Source of the DNA: Alphaproteobacteria bacterium HGW-Alphaproteobacteria-18
Lineage (GTDB): Bacteria; Pseudomonadota; Alphaproteobacteria; Caulobacterales; Hyphomonadaceae
DNA length: 64,000 nucleotides
NCBI GenBank assembly: GCA_002841155.1
Contig: PHEH01000002.1
Location: forward strand, 62,001-126,000
Direction of reading: 5' to 3'
The translations under genes and the position numbers were made by a program. The notes beneath the pieces are model-generated. The model was not told the DNA's origin, searched no databases, and saw only the letters and a program-made list of their open reading frames with translations. Of this stretch, positions 26,293 to 34,418 are shown in pieces (within the stretch, counting starts at the first letter, position 1; each line of letters begins with the position of its first letter).

Positions 26293-27123
26293 TCAGCCGG
26301 TGTGGCCGAGACCCAACACATCGTTCATATCATAAAGGCCGGGTGGTTGACCGGACGCCCAGGCGGCCGCATGCAGCGCGCCTTCGGCAAATACCGAGCG
26401 GTCAAGTGCCGTATGGGAAAGCCGGATCAGCTCCTTTTCGGAGCCGAACGTCACTTCATGCTCGCCGATGACCCCGCCCGCGCGCCGCACGGAAAAGCCG
26501 ATCTGGCCGGTCTGGCGCTGGGCGTCAGGACCATCATAGGGCGCCGCGCGCAGATCACTGAGCCGGGCGCCCCTGCCCTCTGCGGCAGCCGCGCCGAGCA
26601 TCAGCGCCGTGCCTGAGGGGGCGTCTGCCTTCATGCGGTGATGGGTTTCGAGAACTTCAATATCCCACTCCGTGCCCAGACGGCTGGCGGCGAGCCGCGT
26701 CAAGGCTTCCAGCAGATTCACCCCGATGGAGAAATTGCCCGCCTTCACGATGGCAAAATGCGAGGACGCTGCCGCGATGGCATCTTCCTCTGCTGCGGAG
26801 AATCCCGTTGTGCCGATCACTGCTGCGTGGACACTGGTGCCGGCCAGCGCCTCAAGCGCCGCGAGCGTTGCCTCAGGCCGCGTAAAATCGATCCAGACAC
26901 AGGCGCCGTCAGCGGCGCCTGAAGCCTCCGCGACAGGTTTCAGGCCGATGGCCCGGCGCCCGGCAAGGATGCCGATGTCTTCGCCATAGGCATTGGCTGC
27001 GGCCACTTCCGTTCCGCCCGTGAGCTTGATGCCGCGATCGATCGAAACGGCGGCAAGCTGGCGCCCCATACGCCCGGCTATACCGGCAATGGCGACGCTT
27101 ATGGGGCCTTCTGACTTATTCAT
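26293..27123 (-). CDS. dapB: 4-hydroxy-tetrahydrodipicolinate reductase
   Basis: A 276-residue NAD(P)H-dependent reductase of the diaminopimelate/lysine pathway. N-terminal GIAGRMGRQL nucleotide motif, IDFTRPEATL, GTTGFSAAE, and the catalytic segment LETHHRMKADAPSGTALML. The open frame extends 52 codons upstream into the preceding channel gene, but the ATG at 27123 gives the family N-terminus. It overlaps the end of that gene by 8 bases. dapD of the same pathway is at 40320. Confidence 0.94.
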   Translation of the reverse strand: MNKSEGPISVAIAGIAGRMGRQLAAVSIDRGIKLTGGTEVAAANAYGEDIGILAGRRAIGLKPVAEASGAADGACVWIDFTRPEATLAALEALAGTSVHAAVIGTTGFSAAEEDAIAAASSHFAIVKAGNFSIGVNLLEALTRLAASRLGTEWDIEVLETHHRMKADAPSGTALMLGAAAAEGRGARLSDLRAAPYDGPDAQRQTGQIGFSVRRAGGVIGEHEVTFGSEKELIRLSHTALDRSVFAEGALHAAAWASGQPPGLYDMNDVLGLGHTG

Positions 27124-27937
27124 CCAACTTCTCCGCTGCGGCGTCCGCTCTTGTCTGTTCCAGTTCCGTCCGCAGGCTGGACAATTCCCGCTCCCGCAGC
27201 TCATCGGAAAAGGCGCTGGCGAACACACCGGCCGGCAGCGCCACAACGCCAATGCCCACAATCGCGATGATGCCTGCACAGAACCGGCCGAGCGGGGTCA
27301 CCGGGTAGACATCGCCATACCCCACTGTGGTCAGTGTGGCCACTGACCACCAGATGGCGCGCGGAATGGACGCAAAGGCTTCCTGTTGAACTCCGCCAAT
27401 ACCTTCAACGAAATAGAGCAGCACAGCGGCAACATAAACCAGCGTCACCGCCAGGGCGAGAGATGTCAGGAGCAGCGAGCTTGCCCGGCGCACCGCGGCG
27501 CCAAGGGCGTCAAAGGCCGGAATGAAGCGCGCAATTTTGATGAGACGCGCCAGGCGCAGCACGCGCAGAACCAGAAGCGTTGTGCCAGACCCCATCGCCA
27601 TGAGGATCAGCTCCGGTAGGAAGGCGAGCAAATCCGCAATCGAATAGAACTTCGCCATGTATCGCAGGCGTCCGCCCAGTCCGCGATAGAGTGGATCGAC
27701 CCCGGCGCACCAGACCCGCGCGGCATATTCGAGCGCGAAGATCACGACGACCGTGATGTTGAATATGTGGAAGGCCTGCCGCCAGCCCGGAACGGCCTGC
27801 AGCGCTGGCTCGGTTTCGAGCGCCAGGAAAAGGAAGCTGAGAATGACCAGCCCGACGATACAGGCATTCGTCACGGAAAGACCTGACCGGCGCGCCTCGG
27901 GCGCTAATGCTATGTAAAGCTGCCGTTTCAGTCCCAT
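27116..27937 (-). CDS. voltage-gated-type potassium channel (6TM)
   Basis: A 273-residue ion channel with six membrane segments. S4 is the arginine/lysine-rich LLVLRVLRLARLIKIARF (about 121-138), and the pore carries the K+ filter TVGYGD (204-209). The C-terminal 40 residues are charged and likely coiled-coil (RERELSSLRTELEQTRADAA), which may tetramerise it. No cytosolic RCK or cyclic-nucleotide domain. It overlaps the start of dapB, so they are co-transcribed. Confidence 0.9.
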   Translation of the reverse strand: MGLKRQLYIALAPEARRSGLSVTNACIVGLVILSFLFLALETEPALQAVPGWRQAFHIFNITVVVIFALEYAARVWCAGVDPLYRGLGGRLRYMAKFYSIADLLAFLPELILMAMGSGTTLLVLRVLRLARLIKIARFIPAFDALGAAVRRASSLLLTSLALAVTLVYVAAVLLYFVEGIGGVQQEAFASIPRAIWWSVATLTTVGYGDVYPVTPLGRFCAGIIAIVGIGVVALPAGVFASAFSDELRERELSSLRTELEQTRADAAAEKLDE

Positions 27938-27962
27938 CCCAGCCGTCCCCTTGCTGAATAGT

Positions 27963-30356
27963 TTAGCCTCTTAGCACACCGCCGGTTCCCTTGGCGACCG
28001 AAGCGACGATGCGCTCGATCACCTGCTGGATCTGGTCATCCTTCAGCGCTTCCTTCGGCTGGAGCGTGATTTCGATGGCCACCGACTTCTTCCCCTCGCC
28101 GACGCCCGGCCCCTGATAGACGTCGAACACGTCCACCGCTGTGATCAGCTGTTTCTCAGCCGTCTGAGCATGGCGCACGATATCGCCGGACGCAACGCCT
28201 GCATCGACCACGAAAGCAAGATCGCGGCGGATGGGGGTGAGGTCTGCGCGCTCAAGCACCGGCTTGGTCTTGGTCGACTTCACCTTCATCACCGGCAGGG
28301 CGTTGAGATTGAGCTCAAACGCATAGACCGGGCCTTCAACATCCAGGGCCTTCAACACGCCGGGATGGAGCGCGCCGAAATTGGCGACCGTCATCTTCGG
28401 GCCGAGCTTGAGGCTGGCGGCCTGGCCGGGATGCCAGTGCGGCTGGGTCGGCGGGGCGACCTGGAAACGGTCCCCCGGCTGGCCAAGCGCAGCAAGCAAC
28501 GCGAAGAGATCCGCCTTTGCGGCATAGGCGTCATAAGGCGCAGCGCGCCCCTGCCAGTGGCGCTCGGCGGCTGGCAGCACGAGACCGGCTATTACCGTAC
28601 GCTGATCTTTTGGACCATCACCAAGATAGACCGGGCCCGCCTCGAACAGGCGCACGGTGCGCTCGCCGCGATTGCGGGCGCGCTGGGCCGCCTGGGCCAG
28701 ATTGCCCAGCGCCGAGGGGCGCATATAGTTCAGCTCGCTGGCGACGGGATTGGCCACGCCCAGCGCGTCTTCGGTCTTGCCGAAGAGCGCGGCATGTTCG
28801 CGTGCCATGAAGCTCCAGGTCACTGCCTCAAGGAACCCGCGCGCGGCCATGACACGGCGCGAGATCGCCACCCGTGCCTGACGCGGCGTGGTGATCACCC
28901 GGCGCCCGCCCTCGGGCAGCGGGAGGGACGTCGTCGGGAGTTGGTCAAACCCGATCAGGCGGGCAATTTCCTCAACGATATCTGCCGACTGCTCCATATC
29001 GAACCGGTGCGAAGGGGGCAGCAGATACCAGGCGTCGCCTGCGTCCTCGATATCGAATTCGAGATCCTTGAGGATACGCTTCATTTCTGCTGGCTTGACG
29101 ACAAGGCCCGTGAGACGCTCGACATCGACCGGATAGAAGGTCACCTTCTTGGTCCGCACAGAGATCGATCCGGCGATCTTCGCCTTCGATACCTGACCGC
29201 CGCCATATTCGAGGATCAGCGCAATGGCGAGGTTGAGGCCATCCAAGCAGCTTTGCGGATCAACGCCGCGCTCAAAGCGATAGCGTGCGTCTGAGTGAAT
29301 GCCGGTCGCGCGGCCCGTGCGCGCTGTACGCAAGGGGTCAAACCAGGCCGACTCGATGAACACGTCCACCGTCTCGGCAGAGACCGCCGTAGAAATGCCG
29401 CCCATAACGCCGCCAAGACCGATGGCGCCGGAATTGTCCGCAATGACGCACATCTCTTCGGTGATCGGATAGGTTTTCCCATCCAGCGCTTCGAGCTTTT
29501 CGCCTGCCCTGCCGAGGCGGGCGATGACCGCGCCGGAAAGCTTGGCTGCGTCATAGACGTGTAGCGGCCGCGCCCGGTCGAGCGAAATATAGTTGGTGAC
29601 ATCCACCAGAAGCGATTTCGGCTGGAGGCCAGCCGCCTTGAGGCGCGCCTGCATCCAATCCGGAGACGGACCATTCACGACGCCGCGAATGACGGCGCCG
29701 GCAAACATCGGACAGGCGTCTGTGGCTTCAAGTTTGATATCGACCGGGCAGTCAAAGCTGCCATTGATCTTCTTTGGATCGTTGCGCAGGAACCGTCCGG
29801 CGCCCGCCGCTGCCAGATCGCGCGCAATGCCCTGCACACCAAGCCAGTCAGGCCGGTTGGGCGTGACTTCAAAATCGATGACCGGGTCGTTCTGGCCAAG
29901 GGCCTCAGAGGCCGGCGTGCCAACCTTCAGGCTGTCGTCGAGGTCGAGAATGCCGTCATGATCATCGCCCGTTTCAAGCTCGCGTGAGGAGCACATCATG
30001 CCATGGCTCTCGATACCGCGAATGGCGCGGGGCTTCTTGTCGAGCGCAAAATCAAGGCCCGGAATGAAGGTGCCGAGCGGGGCATAGATGGCCGTCATGC
30101 CTGCGCGCGCATTCGGCGCGCCGCAGACGATCTGCTTGACGCCGTCAATGGTCTCCACAGTGCAGACGCGCAGCTTGTCCGCGTCCGGATGCGGCGTTGC
30201 CTCAATCACCTTGCAAACCGTGAAGGGCGCAAGCTTTTCGCGCGGATCAATCACCTCTTCAACCTCAAGGCCAGCCTTCAGCATCAGATCGAGAATGTCC
30301 TGAAGCGACGCCTTGGTGACAAGGTGATCGTTCAGCCAGGAAAGGGAAAACTTCAT
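27963..30356 (-). CDS. pheT: phenylalanyl-tRNA synthetase beta subunit
   Basis: A 797-residue beta subunit with the N-terminal [12 protein letters not shown], an EMAP/tRNA-binding domain (about 40-150), B3/B4 editing domain (residues around 215-380), B5 DNA-binding-like domain, the catalytic-like core and a C-terminal ferredoxin-fold anticodon-binding domain (TPIRRDLAFVVDAGV to the end). Its ATG overlaps the pheS stop by one base (TGATG), so the subunits are translationally coupled. Confidence 0.96.
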   Translation of the reverse strand: MKFSLSWLNDHLVTKASLQDILDLMLKAGLEVEEVIDPREKLAPFTVCKVIEATPHPDADKLRVCTVETIDGVKQIVCGAPNARAGMTAIYAPLGTFIPGLDFALDKKPRAIRGIESHGMMCSSRELETGDDHDGILDLDDSLKVGTPASEALGQNDPVIDFEVTPNRPDWLGVQGIARDLAAAGAGRFLRNDPKKINGSFDCPVDIKLEATDACPMFAGAVIRGVVNGPSPDWMQARLKAAGLQPKSLLVDVTNYISLDRARPLHVYDAAKLSGAVIARLGRAGEKLEALDGKTYPITEEMCVIADNSGAIGLGGVMGGISTAVSAETVDVFIESAWFDPLRTARTGRATGIHSDARYRFERGVDPQSCLDGLNLAIALILEYGGGQVSKAKIAGSISVRTKKVTFYPVDVERLTGLVVKPAEMKRILKDLEFDIEDAGDAWYLLPPSHRFDMEQSADIVEEIARLIGFDQLPTTSLPLPEGGRRVITTPRQARVAISRRVMAARGFLEAVTWSFMAREHAALFGKTEDALGVANPVASELNYMRPSALGNLAQAAQRARNRGERTVRLFEAGPVYLGDGPKDQRTVIAGLVLPAAERHWQGRAAPYDAYAAKADLFALLAALGQPGDRFQVAPPTQPHWHPGQAASLKLGPKMTVANFGALHPGVLKALDVEGPVYAFELNLNALPVMKVKSTKTKPVLERADLTPIRRDLAFVVDAGVASGDIVRHAQTAEKQLITAVDVFDVYQGPGVGEGKKSVAIEITLQPKEALKDDQIQQVIERIVASVAKGTGGVLRG

Positions 30357-31432
30357 CAGCTGAGCCCTCCGCTGACGGACGGCGTAAGCCAGGGCGAGAA
30401 GCCGTAATGACGCGACCATTGCGGATCTGCCTCGAAATAGGGGCGCAGGTCGGGCATGCCATATTTCAGCATGGCGAGGCGGTCGACGCCCATGCCGAAG
30501 GCAAAGCCCTGATGCACGGCCGGATCAATGCCGCAATTGCGCAGCACATTGGGATGAACCATGCCGCAGCCGAGGATTTCCATCCAGCGGTCGCCTGCGC
30601 CAATCTCGATGGCGTCGCCCTTGCGGGAATATTTTACGTCCATCTCTGCCGAAGGCTCCGTGAACGGAAAGAAGTGAGGCCGGAAGCGCGATTCCACATC
30701 GTCCACTTCGAAGAAAGCCTTCACGAAATCGATGAGACAGCCTTTGAGATGGCCCATATGGATGCCCTTCTCGATGACGAGCCCCTCGACCTGATGGAAC
30801 ATCGGCGTATGGGTCGCGTCCCAGTCATTGCGGTAAACCCGGCCCGGCACAAGAATGCGGATCGGCGGCTTTTCTTCCATCATCGTGCGCACCTGCACAG
30901 GGCTGGTATGCGTACGGAGCACTTTTGGCGTATCACCATCGAGCGCCTTCATGAAGAAGGTGTCATGCGTCTCGCGCGCCGGGTGACCCAGGGGGAAGTT
31001 CAGCGCGGTGAAATTGTGCCAGTCGTCTTCGATGTCGGGGCCTTCAGCCACGGTGAAGCCCATATCGCCGAAGATGGCGGCGATTTCCTCGAATACCTGC
31101 ATGACGGGGTGGAGCGCGCCTTCGCCGGGGCCCGGCGCGGGCGGGAGTGTGAGGTCCACGCGCTCGGTCACCAGGCGCGCCTCAAGCGCGGCCGTCTCCA
31201 GCACATCCTTGCGCAGGCGGATCGCGTCATCGACACGGGCCTTGAGGGCGTTCAGAAGCGGCCCCTGCTCCTTGCGCTCTTCGGGGCTCATCTTGCCGAG
31301 GGCGCCCATCAGGGCCGACACCCGCCCCTTCTTGCCAAGCTCGGCCACGCGCACAGCGTCAAGCGCGGTGAGGTCGCCGGCTGCGGCAACCGCCGCGAGC
31401 GCTTCTTGTTCGATCCGGCTAATTTCGGACAC
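30356..31432 (-). CDS. pheS: phenylalanyl-tRNA synthetase alpha subunit
   Basis: A 358-residue class II synthetase subunit: N-terminal coiled-coil that contacts tRNA, then the catalytic core with [50 protein letters not shown] (motif 2) and [14 protein letters not shown] (motif 3). Charges tRNA-Phe with PheT. A terminator separates it from the upstream rpmI-rplT unit, so it should have its own promoter in the 70 bases before its start. Confidence 0.96.
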   Translation of the reverse strand: MSEISRIEQEALAAVAAAGDLTALDAVRVAELGKKGRVSALMGALGKMSPEERKEQGPLLNALKARVDDAIRLRKDVLETAALEARLVTERVDLTLPPAPGPGEGALHPVMQVFEEIAAIFGDMGFTVAEGPDIEDDWHNFTALNFPLGHPARETHDTFFMKALDGDTPKVLRTHTSPVQVRTMMEEKPPIRILVPGRVYRNDWDATHTPMFHQVEGLVIEKGIHMGHLKGCLIDFVKAFFEVDDVESRFRPHFFPFTEPSAEMDVKYSRKGDAIEIGAGDRWMEILGCGMVHPNVLRNCGIDPAVHQGFAFGMGVDRLAMLKYGMPDLRPYFEADPQWSRHYGFSPWLTPSVSGGLS

Positions 31433-31499
31433 TTGGAATTTCCCTTCAGGTCAGACCGTCGCGGCTTTCTAGTCGCTCGGGCAAGGGCGATGCAATCAG

Positions 31500-31531
31500 C
31501 AAAACGCCCGCAGGCCGGAACCCACGGGCGT
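31500..31531 (-). terminator. intrinsic terminator of the rpmI-rplT transcript
   Basis: Read on the minus strand, ACGCCCG pairs with CGGGCGT (7 bp, 14-base loop) and runs into TTTT. It lies between the small basic-protein gene and pheS, so it ends the ribosomal-protein transcript. Confidence 0.6.
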
Positions 31532-31563
31532 CTCAGGAAACGAGGCGAGGCCGGGGGCGCCGA

Positions 31564-31725
31564 TCAGGCGCGCGCAGCCTTCTTGCGAGCAAGACGTGCG
31601 CGCTTGGTGTTGCCAAAAATCCGGATCTTCGCGCGTTTCGCGAGGTTACCGGTCCATTTCGCATTGCGGCGCTTTACGCGGGGCTTTTTGCTGGCGTCGA
31701 GGACGGCGCTGGGGGATTTAGACAT
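31564..31725 (-). CDS. small basic protein following rplT (53 residues)
   Basis: An open frame of 53 residues beginning MSKSPSAVLDASKKPRV, with GGAGAG about 8 bases upstream and a TGA stop. It starts 22 bases after the rplT stop and ends before a terminator, so it is the third gene of the rpmI-rplT unit. The protein is extremely basic (more than a third Lys/Arg, e.g. KPRVKRRNAKW and TKRARLARKKAARA) and has no hydrophobic segment. That composition and position fit a ribosome-associated or RNA-binding protein. I do not recognise the family. Confidence 0.65.
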   Translation of the reverse strand: MSKSPSAVLDASKKPRVKRRNAKWTGNLAKRAKIRIFGNTKRARLARKKAARA

Positions 31726-31746
31726 CTGAAATCTCTCCGGTTCGGA

Positions 31747-32109
31747 TTAAGCGAGCGCTGCTTTAGCCTGGGCGACGAGTGCGCCGAAAGCGTCCGGCTC
31801 GCGCACTGCGAGATCGGCCATCACTTTACGGTCAACTTCGATGCCGGCTTTGGTCAGGCCGTTGATGAAGGTGGAATAGTTCAGATTCTCGTCATGGATG
31901 CGGACGGCAGCGTTGATGCGCTGGATCCAGAGCGAGCGGAACGAGCGCTTCTTAACCTTGCGGCCAACATACGCATACTCGCCGGCTTTCCAGACGGCAG
32001 CAGCGGCGTTGGAGAAAGTATTCTTGCGGCGGCCACGGAAGCCCTTGGCCTGCTTGATGATTTTCTTGTGGCGGGCGTGGGCGGGAACTTTGGCGCGGGA
32101 ACGGGGCAT
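31747..32109 (-). CDS. rplT: 50S ribosomal protein L20
   Basis: A 120-residue L20, standard length: [26 protein letters not shown] at the N-terminal extension that threads into 23S rRNA, then [21 protein letters not shown] and [26 protein letters not shown]. Needed early in large-subunit assembly. It lies 57 bases after rpmI. Confidence 0.97.
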   Translation of the reverse strand: MPRSRAKVPAHARHKKIIKQAKGFRGRRKNTFSNAAAAVWKAGEYAYVGRKVKKRSFRSLWIQRINAAVRIHDENLNYSTFINGLTKAGIEVDRKVMADLAVREPDAFGALVAQAKAALA

Positions 32110-32166
32110 GGTGGCCTCCTGTCAGAAAGTGTTCAAAATCAACGGGTTATCGTGGTCTGCCCAGCC

Positions 32167-32367
32167 TCAGAGGCCGTAGGGCAGGTACTTTTTCACGCGG
32201 GCTTCATCTGCCTTGGCGCCGACGGTCGTGCCGCGGTTCTGGCGGATGTATTTCGCGTTATGGCTCATCAGGCGGTGACGCTTGCCAGCGACGCCGTGCT
32301 TCAGCTTGCCCGTTGCAGTGATCTTGAAGCGCTTTGCAGCGGCCTTCTTGGTCTTCATCTTCGGCAT
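32167..32367 (-). CDS. rpmI: 50S ribosomal protein L35
   Basis: A 66-residue L35 beginning MPKMKTKKAAAKRFKITATG and containing HRLMSHNAKYIRQNRGT, the usual family sequence. It heads the rpmI-rplT-small protein unit. The usual infC partner is not directly upstream; a kinase gene and two terminators intervene. Confidence 0.97.
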   Translation of the reverse strand: MPKMKTKKAAAKRFKITATGKLKHGVAGKRHRLMSHNAKYIRQNRGTTVGAKADEARVKKYLPYGL

Positions 32368-32494
32368 CTTTGTCTCCTTAATCTGTAGAGCTCACACCAG
32401 ATCTGGCGGCCCAGGACACACGGACAGGGGGCAATGCCGTCGCCCCAAAGTCCGGAAGTGGCCGCTTATGGCGGAGCCAGCGCAAGGAATCAAG

Positions 32495-32517
32495 GGGGCG
32501 CGTGAAGGCACGCCCCT
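32495..32517 (-). terminator. possible terminator after the HWE kinase
   Basis: On the minus strand GGGGCGTG-CCTT-CACGCGCCCC forms a stem with one bulged base just past the kinase stop. T-run is short (TTGATT). Confidence 0.35.
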
Positions 32518-32522
32518 GATTT

Positions 32523-33524
32523 TCAGCGCTCCAGGCTCTCCCGGTTCATCTTCAGGGTCACGACAACCCCCTCTTTGGCCCAGTCGCAGGTGAGGGTGCC
32601 GCCCAGCTGCATCGACATCGCCCGGTTGATGAGTTTGCTGCCAAAGCCGCCCTGCCCTGTCGGCCTCTCGACCGGCGGCCCGCCCCGTTCGGTCCAGACG
32701 ACCACGACTTCATCCTCATGACTTGAAGAGGAAACGTCGAGGGTGCCGGCATCGCTGGAGAGCGCGCCATATTTGAGAGAGTTGGTCGCCAACTCATGGA
32801 TGACCAGGGAAAGCGTGGTCGCAGACGCCGCGCCAACCCCCATGCGCGGCACAGCCACCCGGATACGCCCGCTAAAGGCGCCCAGATCGTCATAGGGTGC
32901 CAGCAGCACGGAGAGGAGGTCGCCCAGCAGCGCGTCTGCCTTGGCCTGACCGGGAAGCGGGCGAACCAGGTCATGTGCGCGGCCAAGCGCGGTCAGACGG
33001 TTGGTGAGCTGCTTGGCCATGTCCTCGGTCGAAGACGAGGACCGGGAGGTGATCGATGTGAGGCCCGAGGCGATGGCCAGCAGGTTCTTGACGCGATGGC
33101 TCATCTCGCCGGCGAGGAGTTCGTGGCTTTCCTCGGCCTGCTTGCGGCCGGTGACGTTGAGGAAGATACCGAACAAGGTCCGGTCGACCATGCCGTCATC
33201 TTCCCCCTGGCCCCGGGCGGAAATCCAGCGGACCTCATCGCCGGCCAAGATCCGGAAATCGATTTCATATTGCCCGATGGCCGCCCGGCTGGCCGCAAAG
33301 GCGGCGCGCACCCGGTCCCGGTCGGCAGGGTGAATGTGCGCTGAGAGGTCCTCAAACGTCACCGGGGTGGAGGTTGGGACGCCCCACAGCGCATAGGCGC
33401 GGTCATCCATGATGAGCTTGTCGGTGTCGACATTCCACGCCCAGAGCGCAACGCCGGCGCCTTCAATGGCAAATCGCAGGCGTTTTTCATTCCAGATCGA
33501 CGGCTCTGACGGGCTGGATTCCAT
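32523..33524 (-). CDS. PAS-domain HWE-family sensor histidine kinase
   Basis: A 333-residue soluble kinase. A PAS/PAC sensor domain spans about residues 12-128, followed by the HWE/HisKA_2-type phosphoacceptor AGEMSHRVKNLLAIASG with H143. The ATP-binding part has HELATNSLKYGALS, the WTERGGPP motif that gives HWE kinases their name, and GGFGSKLI. No membrane segment, so it senses a cytosolic signal. No response regulator is adjacent. It sits between infC and rpmI, genes that are usually neighbours. Confidence 0.88.
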   Translation of the reverse strand: MESSPSEPSIWNEKRLRFAIEGAGVALWAWNVDTDKLIMDDRAYALWGVPTSTPVTFEDLSAHIHPADRDRVRAAFAASRAAIGQYEIDFRILAGDEVRWISARGQGEDDGMVDRTLFGIFLNVTGRKQAEESHELLAGEMSHRVKNLLAIASGLTSITSRSSSSTEDMAKQLTNRLTALGRAHDLVRPLPGQAKADALLGDLLSVLLAPYDDLGAFSGRIRVAVPRMGVGAASATTLSLVIHELATNSLKYGALSSDAGTLDVSSSSHEDEVVVVWTERGGPPVERPTGQGGFGSKLINRAMSMQLGGTLTCDWAKEGVVVTLKMNRESLER

Positions 33525-33634
33525 AGGTCAGGCTCCTTGGGCTGATTTTTTGCATGTCTGCTTCAGAAAGTCTGTCTTTGAATCGTTTCAGGCGATCCCC
33601 GCGGGGAAAAACTGGCCTTGTGGCTGTCACGCGC

Positions 33635-33664
33635 AAAAAAGCCCCCGCTGCACGCGAGGGCTTT
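33635..33664 (-). terminator. intrinsic terminator of infC
   Basis: On the minus strand AAAGCCCTCGC pairs with GCGGGGGCTTT (loop GTGCA) and is followed by a run of T. It lies 25 bases past infC, so infC is transcribed on its own rather than with rpmI-rplT. Confidence 0.75.
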
Positions 33665-33688
33665 CCCAATTGAGCAGCTAGCCCGGGC

Positions 33689-34231
33689 TCAGCGCGGCGC
33701 GAGCACCATTGTCATCTGCTTGCCTTCAAGCTTGGGTTCGAGTTCGACCTTTGCGATCTCCTCGAAATCCTTCTTCATCTTCTCGAGCAATTCCATACCG
33801 AGATGTTGGTGTGCCATCTCACGGCCACGGAAACGCAGGGTGATCTTCACCTTGTCGCCTTCTTCAAAGAAGCGGTGGATGGCGCGGGCCTTCACATCAT
33901 AATCATGCGTGTCGATGTTCGGACGGACCTTGATCTCTTTCAGCTCGGAAGATTTCTGCTTCTTCCGGGCGGCGGCTTTCTTCTTGCGCTCTTCAAAGCG
34001 CAGCTTGCCGTAATCGAGAATCTTGACGACCGGAATTTCCTGACCGGCGGACACCTCAACCAGGTCCATCGATGCTTCTCGAGCCGCGTCAAGCGCGGCG
34101 GCCAAGGGCATGACACCCTGCTTCTCGCCATTCTCGTCAATCAGCAGCACCTTTGCGGCGCGGATTTCTTCATTGATGCGGGGGCCAGCCTGTTTTTTGG
34201 GCGGCGCATCGGCTTCAGGTCTGCGAGCTAT
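33689..34231 (-). CDS. infC: translation initiation factor IF-3 with AUA start
   Basis: IF-3 keeps 30S subunits free and checks the start codon. The conserved body runs from [13 protein letters not shown] to the C-terminus. In-frame sequence upstream continues the family N-terminus (A-R-R-P-E-A-D ... [12 protein letters not shown]) back to an ATA at 34229-34231 that has AGGAG seven bases before it. No ATG, GTG or TTG lies between this ribosome site and the conserved GPRINEEIR motif, so AUA is the likely start and gives 180 residues, the E. coli length. Non-AUG infC starts are known and allow IF-3 to repress its own translation. A GTG at 34150 would cut off the conserved N-terminus. Confidence 0.88.
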   Translation of the reverse strand: MARRPEADAPPKKQAGPRINEEIRAAKVLLIDENGEKQGVMPLAAALDAAREASMDLVEVSAGQEIPVVKILDYGKLRFEERKKKAAARKKQKSSELKEIKVRPNIDTHDYDVKARAIHRFFEEGDKVKITLRFRGREMAHQHLGMELLEKMKKDFEEIAKVELEPKLEGKQMTMVLAPR

Positions 34232-34418
34232 GGGAGATCTCCTATGGTTGCTCAGAAAGTTGCGGGAATATGCCTGTATTCGCCGCCTTCTTCAAGGCGC
34301 GAGGCTTTGACAGCCGCCGAAGCGCAATGCAACCGGCAAAGTTAGGTGGCTTTTGTTGCTCTGCAGCGAGAGATCGCTTTAATCGCGCCAGAGATTGAGA
34401 CGCTGCCGGGGGCCACCG

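Noticed and set aside
30407-31729. 440-codon open frame on the plus strand opposite pheS
   Set aside because: It mirrors pheS and the small basic-protein gene; composition is unlike a real protein.
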